DNA from: Mucilaginibacter sp. PAMB04168
GTDB taxonomy: Bacteria; Bacteroidota; Bacteroidia; Sphingobacteriales; Sphingobacteriaceae
Assembly (NCBI RefSeq): GCF_039634365.2
Contig: NZ_CP155079.2
Location: 310,001 to 374,000 of the forward strand
Direction: 5' to 3'
Length of the DNA stretch: 64,000 bases
Shown here piece after piece: positions 56,170-64,000 of the stretch; within the stretch, counting starts at the first letter, position 1; the number at the start of each line of letters is the position of its first letter. A program made the position numbers and the translations under genes. The notes beneath the pieces were generated by a model. It was not told the origin of the DNA and ran no database searches. It was given only the letters and a program-made list of their open reading frames with translations.

Positions 56170-57705
56170 ATGAAAAAACTACTTATAGCCCTTTCAACTC
56201 TTTTTACATTTGCTGCACATGCGCAGAGAAATGTGTTGTTAGATCCATCTTTTTGGCAGGCTAAACCCGACGTGAGCCAGGTAAAAGCCGAAGTGGATAA
56301 AGGAGGTAGCCCTTCACAATTTAATGCCATGAGCTTCGACCCGGTTGTAATGGCTATTAATGCGCAGGCGCCTACGGAGGCTATTAAATATTTAATAGAC
56401 CAGCCGGGTAACAACGTAGATAAACTAACACACGATGGTCGTACTTATTTACACTGGGCTGCTAACAGGGGTAATGCAGAGGTGGTAGAATACCTGCTCT
56501 CAAAAGGTGCTAAAACAAATATTGAGGACAGCCATGGCACTACGCCGCTAAACTTTGCAGCTGCCAGTGGTCAGGGCAATACAAAAATTTACGATTTATG
56601 CTTAGCGCACGGCGCTAACCTAAAGAAGGAGCTCAATCATGATGGTGCAAATGCGCTGCTTTTAGCTGTAGCAAATGATAAAGACCTTACACTAACTAGT
56701 TATTTCGTATCTAAAGGGTTGGATATCAAAAGCACGGATGCTGCCGGCAACAATGCCTTTGCTTATGCTGCCCGGGGTGGTAATATTGATGTGTTAAAGG
56801 CATTGGTACAAAAAGGGGTGCCTGTGAATGCCAACGCCATGATTATGGCCAGCCAGTCTGGAGGACGCCGTGGACCGGGCGGTAATGCCGGCGGCGCTAC
56901 TTTAGCCCTTTACCAGTACCTCGAAAGCCTGAACATTAAACCTACGGTAACCAATAAGAGTGGCGAGAATGTGCTTCATTACATTGTGCGCAAGCCTAAC
57001 CAAAATCAAATCATCCAGTATTTCTTATCTAAAGGTGTTGACGTAAATCAGGCCGACGAAGACGGTAATACACCCTTTATGAATGCTGCTGCCAGTAACC
57101 GCGATACGGCTGTGTTGGGTATGCTTATCTCACATGTAAAAAACCTTAATCAAAGTAACCAAAAAGGCGTAAGTGCATTGGCTATGGCTGTGCGTAGCAA
57201 TTCGCCCGATGTTGTAAGTTACCTGCTCAATAAAGGTGCTAATGTTAAAGTAATTGACCATGCCGGTGATAACCTTGCTGCTTACCTGGTGCAATCATAC
57301 GCCGGCGAACAAATGGGTGGAAGGCAAGGTGCCCCTGGCTTTAACGGGCCAAAGCCCGAAGACTTTGATACCAAGCTAAAACTGCTCCAGGCAAAAGGCT
57401 TTGATGCCAAGGCACCGCAAAAAAATGGTAATACGCTGTGGCATCTGGCCATTGCCAAAAACGACTTCTCATTAATGAAACGTTTAGAGCCATTGGGTAT
57501 TGATGTGAACGCTCGTAATAATGAAGGCCTTACTGCATTGCATAAAGCAGCTATGGTATCTAAAGACGATGCCATGCTGAAATATTTGTTATCAATAGGC
57601 GCTAAAAAAGACATCACTACAAATTTTAAAGAAACTGCATTTGACTTAGCTGGTGAAAATGAGTCTTTAACTAAAAAGAACGTATCTGTTAATTTCCTTA
57701 AATAA
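56170..57705 (+). CDS. Secreted ankyrin-repeat protein
   Basis: 511 residues with a signal peptide (ending AHAQ) and ankyrin repeats through most of the mature protein, e.g. DGRTYLHWAANRGNAEVVEYL, then HGTTPLNFAAASGQ, EDGNTPFMNAAASN and NEGLTALHKAAMVS. Periplasmic protein-protein interaction role. It is 7 bp upstream of the DUF2271 gene and forms an operon with it and the PepSY-flavodoxin-reductase gene, so it may scaffold that flavin electron-transfer system. Two Gly-rich inserts (GGRRGPGGNAGG; MGGRQGAPGFNG) interrupt the repeat array. No enzymatic motif was seen. Confidence 0.9.
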   Translation: MKKLLIALSTLFTFAAHAQRNVLLDPSFWQAKPDVSQVKAEVDKGGSPSQFNAMSFDPVVMAINAQAPTEAIKYLIDQPGNNVDKLTHDGRTYLHWAANRGNAEVVEYLLSKGAKTNIEDSHGTTPLNFAAASGQGNTKIYDLCLAHGANLKKELNHDGANALLLAVANDKDLTLTSYFVSKGLDIKSTDAAGNNAFAYAARGGNIDVLKALVQKGVPVNANAMIMASQSGGRRGPGGNAGGATLALYQYLESLNIKPTVTNKSGENVLHYIVRKPNQNQIIQYFLSKGVDVNQADEDGNTPFMNAAASNRDTAVLGMLISHVKNLNQSNQKGVSALAMAVRSNSPDVVSYLLNKGANVKVIDHAGDNLAAYLVQSYAGEQMGGRQGAPGFNGPKPEDFDTKLKLLQAKGFDAKAPQKNGNTLWHLAIAKNDFSLMKRLEPLGIDVNARNNEGLTALHKAAMVSKDDAMLKYLLSIGAKKDITTNFKETAFDLAGENESLTKKNVSVNFLK

Positions 57706-57712
57706 TTTATTA

Positions 57713-58207
57713 ATGTCTAAGTTATATAAAGCAACGCTTTTGTTTTTGGCGCTCACCTTCGTTAAGTCTACTGTTTCTTTTGCTCAGGCAACCGGTACCA
57801 GCAAGTATAAATGCATGGTGCAAATGACCAATTACATGGGTGAGGGCGCTTATATTGTTATTTCATTAATTGATAGCAAAGGTGCGTACGATAAAACTTT
57901 GTATGTAATGGGTTCTGACAAGAAATGGTATTCGAGCCTGAAAGAGTGGAACAAGTTTTATAAAAAGAAGCCGGCTAACATTAGCGCTATCACCGGCGCC
58001 TCCGTTACAGGTGGTGACCGTAGCGTTAACGTTATTGAGATTGAAACTTCAAAGATAAATGCTGGCTACAAGCTGCGTTTTGAAAGCGCAGTAGAAGATA
58101 AAAATTACTATGTAAAAGACCTGGAAATACCACTCACCAGCGATGCGCTTGCCGGCAAAAATGAGGGCACGGGCTTTATTCGTTATGTGCGCTTTAGCGC
58201 TAACTAA
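57713..58207 (+). CDS. DUF2271 periplasmic protein with flavinylation motif
   Basis: 164 residues, signal peptide ending SFAQ, mature beta-rich DUF2271 domain (MTNYMGEGAYIVISLID; SDKKWYSSLKEW; KDLEIPLTSDAL). Residues 94-99 are TGASVT, fitting the ApbE target pattern (S/T)GA(S/T)x(S/T), so Thr99 is the predicted FMN attachment site. An ApbE gene lies two genes on (60428-61429), and the PepSY reductase lies 15 bp downstream. DUF2271 is, as I recall, among the domains linked to post-translational flavinylation. It probably carries electrons in the periplasm to an acceptor not visible here. Confidence 0.87.
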   Translation: MSKLYKATLLFLALTFVKSTVSFAQATGTSKYKCMVQMTNYMGEGAYIVISLIDSKGAYDKTLYVMGSDKKWYSSLKEWNKFYKKKPANISAITGASVTGGDRSVNVIEIETSKINAGYKLRFESAVEDKNYYVKDLEIPLTSDALAGKNEGTGFIRYVRFSAN

Positions 58208-58222
58208 CGTTACCATTACAGC

Positions 58223-60412
58223 ATGACTATTTCAATTTGGAGATACAGCCACTTAGCACTGGCCGTATCTTCTTTTTTGTTGCTTACATTAGCCTCCGTA
58301 ACCGGCATCATCCTTTCATTTGAGCCGGTATCCGAAAAGTTGCATCCTTACCGCGTTGATGGGTTTAACCAGATTACACTAGCTCAAACGCTTCCTGCAG
58401 TTCGTAAAACTTATCCCGATATTAGTGAGCTTACCGTTGATGCCAACCAGTTTGTACAGGTAAAGGCAAGTGATGCACAAGGAAAAAACCTGGCGGCATA
58501 TATAGATCCGCTAACAGGGAAAGTTTTGGGTATACCGGCCAAAAAGAATGAATTTTTCCAATGGGTGAATGATTTGCACCGCTCACTTTTTTTGCATGAA
58601 ACGGGCCGGTTCTTCATAGGTCTTATCGCTTTTTTGTTACTGCTAATTACCTTGTCCGGAACTGTGCTGGTTATACAGCGGCAGCGTGGGCTGAAGCGGT
58701 TTTTTACCCGGATAGTACGGGATAATTTTGCCCAGTACTACCATGTGGTGCTGGGGCGGCTGGCACTGGTGCCAATCTTTATTATTGCGCTAACCGGCGC
58801 ATACCTGTCGTTAGCCCGGTTTGGGCTGGTGGAAACTAAAAAAGCTACACCAAAGATTGATTTAAACGCTATTCGGTCTAAGCCTGAAAGGACGCCTGCT
58901 GAGATTGCCATTTTTAAAAATACTAAACTAGCACAGGTACAAAGCATTGAGTTTCCTTTCTCAGAAGATGCGGAAGACTATTATACCCTTAAGCTAAATG
59001 ACCGCGAACTAACGGTTAACCAAATTACCGGAGATATTTTGAGTGAAGTGAAGTATCCTACTGCCGTAGTGCTCACTACCTTAAGCCTCAACTTACATAC
59101 GGGCAAAGCAAGCGCACTGTGGGCCGTTGTGCTAGCCGTTGCTTCGGCCAGTATTTTGTTCTTTATTTATTCGGGCTTTGCTATTACGTTTAAACGCAGG
59201 GTTAACCGGGTAAAAAACAAATACACCGCCGCCACTGCCGAGTTTATTATACTGGTTGGATCAGAAAACGGCAGCACGTTTGGCTTTGCACAGGCCGTGC
59301 ATCAACAATTGCTCAAGCAGGATAAAAGAAGTTTTATAACCGAGTTGAATAGCTATACGGCATTCCCTCAAGCCAAACATTTAATTGTATTAACCGCCAC
59401 TTATGGGCTGGGCGATGCGCCTACCAATGCTTCACGTGTTGCCGGCCTTTTTCAAAAGTACCAGCAACCGCAAGGGGTTCTGTATTCGGTAATTGGCTTT
59501 GGCTCACATGCCTATCCCAATTTTTGTAAGTTTGCTTTTGAGGTAAACCAGCTGCTTGCGCACCAAACCTGGGCTAAACCTTTGTTGGATATTCATACGG
59601 TAAATGATAAATCGCCAGCCGAATTCAATTTATGGGCAGAGGCCTGGTCACAACAATCAGGCGTTGTGCTTACAGCACTGCCTGAATGGCAAAGTACAAG
59701 ACCCAGCCGCCTGGAAACATTTATTGTAACCAGTACAACCGCCGGTAGTGATGATACTTTTTTAATTCGTTTACAAGCTAAGCGTAAAATGAAAGCCACC
59801 TCTGGTGATCTGTTGGCTATTTACCCTGCAAATGATCATCGGGAAAGGTTGTATTCTATTGGTGTTATTGATAAAGAGATTCAGTTAAGTGTGCGCTTGC
59901 ATACTGAGGGGCTTGGTTCGGGCTTTTTACATCGGCTAAGTGAAGGGCAAAGTATCCAGGCACGCCTCGTCAACAATGATCATTTTCATTTCCCATCAAA
60001 AGCCGCCGAGGTTGTCATGATTTGCAACGGTACGGGTATTGCCCCGTTTTTGGGCATGATTGGACAGAACCTTCAAAGAACGCCGTGCCATTTGTACTGC
60101 GGTTTCCGTGACGGTGCATCATTCGCTATTTATCAGCCGTTTTTGGAAGAGGCTAAAGCTGTGCAAAAGCTTAGCCGGCTGCATGTGGCGCGTTCAAGGG
60201 AAGGCGAAATGCAATATGTAAGCCATTTGATTGATCGCGACATTAACTTTATTGCACGTATACTGAACGGTGGTGGCGTGCTGATGATTTGTGGTTCGCT
60301 ATCGATGCAAAAGGACGTTGTTGCTTTGCTCGAAACCGCATGTCAATCGCAATTAGGGCAAAGCCTCAGTGTTTACCAGTCGCATGGTCAAATTTTGATG
60401 GATTGTTATTAG
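58223..60412 (+). CDS. PepSY-TM / flavodoxin / FNR-type reductase fusion
   Basis: Inner-membrane protein of 729 residues. Four TM helices (about 12-34, 130-152, 174-196, 290-314) enclose PepSY segments on the periplasmic side. A cytoplasmic flavodoxin domain (about 336-470; GSENGSTFGFA, TATYGLGDAPTNAS) and a sulfite-reductase/cytochrome-P450-reductase-like FAD/NADPH module (about 485-729; YSIGV, NGTGIAPFLGM, CGSLSMQKDV) follow. It can take electrons from NADPH via FAD and FMN over the membrane to the neighbouring flavinylated DUF2271 protein. Family precedent includes PepSY reductases for siderophore iron and extracytosolic redox maintenance. Final acceptor unknown. Confidence 0.9.
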   Translation: MTISIWRYSHLALAVSSFLLLTLASVTGIILSFEPVSEKLHPYRVDGFNQITLAQTLPAVRKTYPDISELTVDANQFVQVKASDAQGKNLAAYIDPLTGKVLGIPAKKNEFFQWVNDLHRSLFLHETGRFFIGLIAFLLLLITLSGTVLVIQRQRGLKRFFTRIVRDNFAQYYHVVLGRLALVPIFIIALTGAYLSLARFGLVETKKATPKIDLNAIRSKPERTPAEIAIFKNTKLAQVQSIEFPFSEDAEDYYTLKLNDRELTVNQITGDILSEVKYPTAVVLTTLSLNLHTGKASALWAVVLAVASASILFFIYSGFAITFKRRVNRVKNKYTAATAEFIILVGSENGSTFGFAQAVHQQLLKQDKRSFITELNSYTAFPQAKHLIVLTATYGLGDAPTNASRVAGLFQKYQQPQGVLYSVIGFGSHAYPNFCKFAFEVNQLLAHQTWAKPLLDIHTVNDKSPAEFNLWAEAWSQQSGVVLTALPEWQSTRPSRLETFIVTSTTAGSDDTFLIRLQAKRKMKATSGDLLAIYPANDHRERLYSIGVIDKEIQLSVRLHTEGLGSGFLHRLSEGQSIQARLVNNDHFHFPSKAAEVVMICNGTGIAPFLGMIGQNLQRTPCHLYCGFRDGASFAIYQPFLEEAKAVQKLSRLHVARSREGEMQYVSHLIDRDINFIARILNGGGVLMICGSLSMQKDVVALLETACQSQLGQSLSVYQSHGQILMDCY

Positions 60413-60427
60413 GCTTTCAAAACTCCA

Positions 60428-61429
60428 CTATAAAGCATACTTGTCAAGGTCCAACTTATGTGAATAAATATGGCCATCATCAGTAATTAAAATGCAGCTG
60501 TAGGCCGGGTATTTTTTAATTAGCTGCATACCCTTAGTTTTCCCTAAAACCATCATAGAGGTGCTTAAACCGTTGGCTGTTTCAGCGCTGGGGCCAAATA
60601 CGGTTACACTGCATAAGCCGGTAGCCGGGTAGCCGGTGGTCGGGTTAATAATGTGCGAATATCTTTTGCCATTAAACACTACAAATTTTTCATAACTGCC
60701 CGAGGTTACCACGGCGCTTTTTTGCAGTGGCACAACCGCAAATATGGTGTCTTTATGTATAGGGTTAGTGATGCCCACGGCCCAGTTACTGCCATTAGGG
60801 TGTTTGCCCCAGGTGCTCATATCGCCCGATCCATTTACAATGCCAGCCTTAATGCCACGGGCCAGCATCATATCGCGGCAGCGGTCGGTTGCATAACCTT
60901 CGCCCAAAGCACCGAATCCAATCTTCATTCCCTTCCGCTTTAAAAAAATAGTCGAGTTTTTACGATCCAGTACTATATACTGATAGCCTACGTTTTTAAC
61001 CGATTTTTTTACCGCTTCGGCAGACGGCATTTGGGTCATGGAGCCATCAAACTTCCATATCCGATCCATGGCTGCAAAGCTAATATCAAATGCGCCTTTA
61101 GTAATTTTAGAAAGATGCAGCGCCCGTTCCGTCAAAGCAAATACTTCCGCACTTACCTTTACCGGGGCAATGCCTGCATTTTGGTTCACTGCAGATATTT
61201 GTGTGTCGGCCTTCCAGTCCGATATCAGGTTTTCTATCCGGGTAACTTCAGCAATCACTGTATCAATATTATGCTCGGCCGATAGGGAATCAGGTGCTAC
61301 AATGGTGATATCAAACCTCCCACCCATTAATTTAACTGTTCTTTTGCGCAGTACCTGGGCCGAGGTGCTTATACCGGTTAAAATTAAAAATACAAATAGG
61401 CACTGTTTCATGGAATAAAAGGAACGCAT
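60428..61429 (-). CDS. apbE: ApbE-family FAD:protein FMN transferase
   Basis: 333-residue periplasmic flavin transferase with signal peptide (best read from the Met at residue 7, start 61411; cleaved near STSAQ). ApbE motifs: KLMGGRFDITIV (substitute for MGTxF), FGALGEGYATD, GIVNGSGDMSTWG, HIINPTTGYP and ETANGLSTSMMVLG (Mg-binding region). It attaches FMN by a phosphoester bond to Thr/Ser of target proteins; the DUF2271 protein with TGASVT, encoded convergently nearby, is the obvious client. Its stop codon is only 15 bp from the stop of the PepSY gene, without a clear terminator between. Confidence 0.93.
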   Translation of the reverse strand: MRSFYSMKQCLFVFLILTGISTSAQVLRKRTVKLMGGRFDITIVAPDSLSAEHNIDTVIAEVTRIENLISDWKADTQISAVNQNAGIAPVKVSAEVFALTERALHLSKITKGAFDISFAAMDRIWKFDGSMTQMPSAEAVKKSVKNVGYQYIVLDRKNSTIFLKRKGMKIGFGALGEGYATDRCRDMMLARGIKAGIVNGSGDMSTWGKHPNGSNWAVGITNPIHKDTIFAVVPLQKSAVVTSGSYEKFVVFNGKRYSHIINPTTGYPATGLCSVTVFGPSAETANGLSTSMMVLGKTKGMQLIKKYPAYSCILITDDGHIYSHKLDLDKYAL

Positions 61430-61541
61430 TAGCTCCTAAAAGATTTCAGCAAATAACGCAAATTTAGGTTAAAGAAAACTGAAATTAAGGTGATGATGAG
61501 CAATGTGCCTTTGTGAATAATGCAAGCTTGCTTCTTGCTAA

Positions 61542-61991
61542 TTATTTAGCGCTATATTGGAAGTCAACGCCTCCTATCAATTCGTCAGCTTCATAACGTT
61601 TTTTCAAAAGTTCGGGCATCGTAATTGTCCCTGCCTTATACAGTGAGTAATGATAATGCAGCATTCTCCAAGCTTTTCGCCAGTTATTTGCCTTGGGTCC
61701 GAGATTGAAAGCGGTAATAAGCGTAATCGAAACAGTTGAAGTAAATGAAACGTAGGGCAAATATTTTGTGTCAAATAATTGATTGTCTTTTGTGGATATA
61801 AACGTTGTAACAAATACCGACGATAAAATGGCTATTACACCTATAACAATATAGAGCGCATGTAATTGCCCGGCCCATCTGTGCCAATTACCCAGAGATT
61901 CGGCAATGTCTAGTTCTATCTCTATAATGTTGTCTGATCTTACTACCGGTATGGTAGTAGGTTTTGGCGGGCGGCTTAAAAAGTTAAACAT
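61542..61991 (-). CDS. Two-TM SLATT-like membrane protein
   Basis: 149 residues with a cytoplasmic N terminus, two TM helices (about 43-66 and 79-98) and a C-terminal amphipathic helix with WRKAWRMLHYHYSLYKAG. The layout (a short helix with W/R before TM1, a short extracellular loop, a W-R-L-Y helix after TM2) resembles SLATT/DUF4231 proteins, the pore-forming effectors predicted in nucleotide-signal defence systems. The start follows the stop of the lipase gene by 3 bases, so the two are translationally coupled. Assignment to SLATT is by eye; a plain two-TM accessory protein is the alternative. Confidence 0.6.
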   Translation of the reverse strand: MFNFLSRPPKPTTIPVVRSDNIIEIELDIAESLGNWHRWAGQLHALYIVIGVIAILSSVFVTTFISTKDNQLFDTKYLPYVSFTSTVSITLITAFNLGPKANNWRKAWRMLHYHYSLYKAGTITMPELLKKRYEADELIGGVDFQYSAK

Positions 61992-61994
61992 AAA

Positions 61995-63656
61995 TTAAGT
62001 TGTCTGCTCCCCCCATTTAAATGGCTTTAAAACGATATTACCAACCAATGATGACATATCCTGAACTGCTGCATTAGTGGTAAGCGGAATAACAAAATTT
62101 CCATCCTCATCAGCTGCAAAGTCTTTCCATTTGTCAATATCGGATTGCCAAGAATACCTGGCAACGTAATCGTAAGGACTTGTAGCATCTGCTACGACTT
62201 CTATCTCCAGGCTTTCTGAATAGATGGTTCGGGATGGGTATTGTGTATCCCATAGCAAGCCCTTTTTAACACTATACTCCAATACGCTGAACTTCATGAT
62301 AAAAAACGAGCCTTCATTTTTAGACTGCCGTAATTTTGAATTTAAAAAGCCGGTATGCAAAAAAATGTCTTTCTGATCCGGAATCTCTTTTCGCCTAATA
62401 CGTATGGCATTTTCGCAGGGGTCTTGCTTTCTTTGATGTAAGTAAACCCCTGTACCGCGTATGGTTAATGCAAATTCAAAGTCATAAAAGTATTCCAGTC
62501 CTTGCAGCTCGGGCGTTTGAATTTTAATGTCGCGTAGCGCTATACGTACGCCTAAGTCGCCAAACAAAAAACGCTGGATGTTTTCAAATGTCTCGTAGCT
62601 GTTTACAATGCCCCTGTAGCCCGAATGAGCCCGGTGCACATTGGCATAAAAAGCAACATTGTTTTCGTCGTATTGAGTGCCTGACACGGGCTTTTCACCG
62701 CTTACTATGTAAGCTCTGTCTTGCTTTACCAAGCCATCACTAAAACTTCCGGTAACGTGTTTAATGGCAGAGTAGGCGCCATAATCACTTCCTATAACGC
62801 AAAGGCAATTTTTAACGGGGAAGGTACTTTTGCCTAAACTGTGTAAATCATACTTGTAATTATCTTCATTGCGACTTTCACTTTGCGGGTTTTTTAAATC
62901 ATCAAGCTGTAAATACTCCCGCATTCTTTTAGGCCTGAAAATGCTGGAGTCATACGGGTTGAGAGAAGAAACAATCGCCTCTTCAACAATATCGGGTATG
63001 TTACCCATGTCTATTCCTTTATGCGGCGAACCAATGGTTACCAAACGGTGTATTAGTTTGGCTGGATCTGTAATACGGCTAAGGGGCACAATAATGTCAT
63101 CCGGGGCTCTGTTGTCTATGTAATTAGGCAAGGTATTCTGCAACAATGTTCTGCATACCAGGCCACCCATTGAATGGGTAATCAGTATAACTTTATAATC
63201 TTTTTCTAACGACTCCCTGCTCATGCCCAACGCCAATAACTGGAGAGGAATTTTATTTACAATCAGGTCTGTCAGTTCAAGCGCATGGTTTTCAATACTG
63301 CGCACTTTATCCTGAATGTAGTCCACATCATAAAAGCGGCTTATCCAAATACTTCTCGATGGGTTAGATTCGTCAAAATCTTCCGTCCGGCAATTCACGG
63401 CATCGGCATAGCCATACTTTTTTTCATCACTGCTTTCAAACCGGCTTTTCATAAAGCGGATTAATTGCCCTTCAAATAAATCGGGGGTGAGGTAACCGTT
63501 GTCTGCCTGTGTTTGCTTCTTATAAACGGCCGAAGTTGCAAAGCCATAATAAGAGTCGTTAAAAGTTTCTTCAACGTCGGCTCGGCGCATCGCATATCCT
63601 CTTACATAAACTATGGGGTAATAGGGTGGGTCAATTTTTTTAAATGAATCTTTCAT
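61995..63656 (-). CDS. Cytoplasmic lipase/PGAP1-like alpha/beta hydrolase with C-terminal beta domain
   Basis: 553 residues, no signal peptide. The hydrolase domain (about 12-345) has the oxyanion region YPIVYVRGY, nucleophile Ser162 in THSMGGLVCR, VTIGSPHKG after it, a candidate Asp in FSDGLV and a candidate His in HRAHSGYRG: the layout of triacylglycerol-lipase/PGAP1-like enzymes. The C-terminal ~180 residues (from LEYFYDFEFALTIRG) form an unknown beta-rich domain. First gene of a two-gene operon with the SLATT-like protein. Phospholipid attack in an immune or toxin role is a plausible idea; a housekeeping lipase cannot be excluded. Confidence 0.8.
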   Translation of the reverse strand: MKDSFKKIDPPYYPIVYVRGYAMRRADVEETFNDSYYGFATSAVYKKQTQADNGYLTPDLFEGQLIRFMKSRFESSDEKKYGYADAVNCRTEDFDESNPSRSIWISRFYDVDYIQDKVRSIENHALELTDLIVNKIPLQLLALGMSRESLEKDYKVILITHSMGGLVCRTLLQNTLPNYIDNRAPDDIIVPLSRITDPAKLIHRLVTIGSPHKGIDMGNIPDIVEEAIVSSLNPYDSSIFRPKRMREYLQLDDLKNPQSESRNEDNYKYDLHSLGKSTFPVKNCLCVIGSDYGAYSAIKHVTGSFSDGLVKQDRAYIVSGEKPVSGTQYDENNVAFYANVHRAHSGYRGIVNSYETFENIQRFLFGDLGVRIALRDIKIQTPELQGLEYFYDFEFALTIRGTGVYLHQRKQDPCENAIRIRRKEIPDQKDIFLHTGFLNSKLRQSKNEGSFFIMKFSVLEYSVKKGLLWDTQYPSRTIYSESLEIEVVADATSPYDYVARYSWQSDIDKWKDFAADEDGNFVIPLTTNAAVQDMSSLVGNIVLKPFKWGEQTT

Positions 63657-64000
63657 GGGATGAAAATTGGTTTATAAGGAGGGTCTGTGAAGACGCTTTG
63701 ATAAAGGCTTACAACGAAATTGCTTAATACCACTTATGAATACAATAGCTACTTATAGCTAATTTACTTACTAAAGGGAACCTACAATCCGGGCATATAT
63801 GGCTTCAAATGCATGCTGCTTTTTATATGCGGCAAAGCTGTGGTTTATGCTACTTACTTATATTTTAACCGCCCAATTTTTATTGGTGCGTAACAGTATT
63901 TTAAGTATTTGTGTCTCCAACTCCAACTTTTATACAGTTTTGTTCGTTAACTCGCTATTAACCATCATCTACTGCCTTGAAAAATATATTGCTCATCATT
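63657..64000. other. Intergenic region at the window end
   Basis: No supported gene. It must contain the minus-strand promoter of the lipase/SLATT operon, though I see no clear -7 element. A plus-strand frame opens at ATG 63799 and stays open to base 64000 (67 codons, hydrophobic, starting MASNACCFLY); it could be the start of a gene beyond the window or chance. Confidence 0.4.

Noticed and set aside
56170-57705. Idea that the ankyrin protein is an effector secreted into a host
   Set aside because: Ordinary signal peptide, and operon linkage to DUF2271/PepSY genes points to a periplasmic partner instead.

Overview
The window comes from a Bacteroidota chromosome, most likely a soil- or plant-associated member of the Sphingobacteriaceae (Mucilaginibacter/Pedobacter-like). 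The evidence is three SusC/SusD pairs, lipoprotein signals ending in a Cys, many secreted glycoside hydrolases, weak Shine-Dalgarno sequences and promoters with the Bacteroidota -7 element TAnnTTTG. The genus is an inference from gene content; no rRNA gene is present. I found no tRNA, CRISPR array, insertion sequence or phage gene.

Region 1 (1-36426) is a polysaccharide utilization locus for a highly substituted plant hemicellulose, most likely glucuronoarabinoxylan. A plus-strand run (1-19559) encodes an acetyl-esterase-like hydrolase (5' end outside the window), three GH43 enzymes, two GH97, a GH3 beta-xylosidase type with a PA14 insert, a GH27 alpha-galactosidase with NPCBM and Ig-like domains, and two GH31 alpha-xylosidase types. 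It converges on a minus-strand operon (30525 to 19725) of susC-susD-susC-susD-DUF1735, the layout of the Prevotella xus xylan uptake operon. A strong bidirectional terminator separates the two. Across a 1.1-kb intergenic region a fourth GH43 and a GH2 enzyme diverge; the GH2 gene carries an in-frame TGA where a Trp codon is expected. No endo-xylanase and no dedicated regulator of this locus lies in the window.

Region 2 (36704-37183) is a single ferritin-like PA2169/DUF2383 gene with its own terminator.

Region 3 (37397-54487) is a sialic-acid (nonulosonic-acid) locus: an esterase, a lipoprotein GH33 sialidase, a GntR/FCD regulator, a second GH33 sialidase, a sulfatase, a SusC/SusD pair (compare NanO/NanU), a PhyH-type dioxygenase, a DapA/NanA-family aldolase of unknown substrate, an N-acetylneuraminate lyase, a NanM-type mutarotase, an MFS transporter and an NHL beta-propeller protein. 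A 13-bp palindrome TATGTA(G/C)TACATA recurs in front of both sialidase genes, the regulator and susC. It is very probably the operator of the GntR-family protein. The PhyH, second aldolase and NHL genes are not part of the classical Nan pathway and may form an undescribed branch.

Region 4 (54680-64000) holds a DUF885 lipoprotein peptidase; an extracytosolic flavin electron-transfer group (secreted ankyrin protein, DUF2271 protein with a flavinylation motif, PepSY-flavodoxin-reductase fusion, convergent ApbE); and a tightly coupled two-gene unit of a cytoplasmic GHSMGG-type lipase and a two-TM SLATT-like protein that resembles the make-up of a toxin/defence module.
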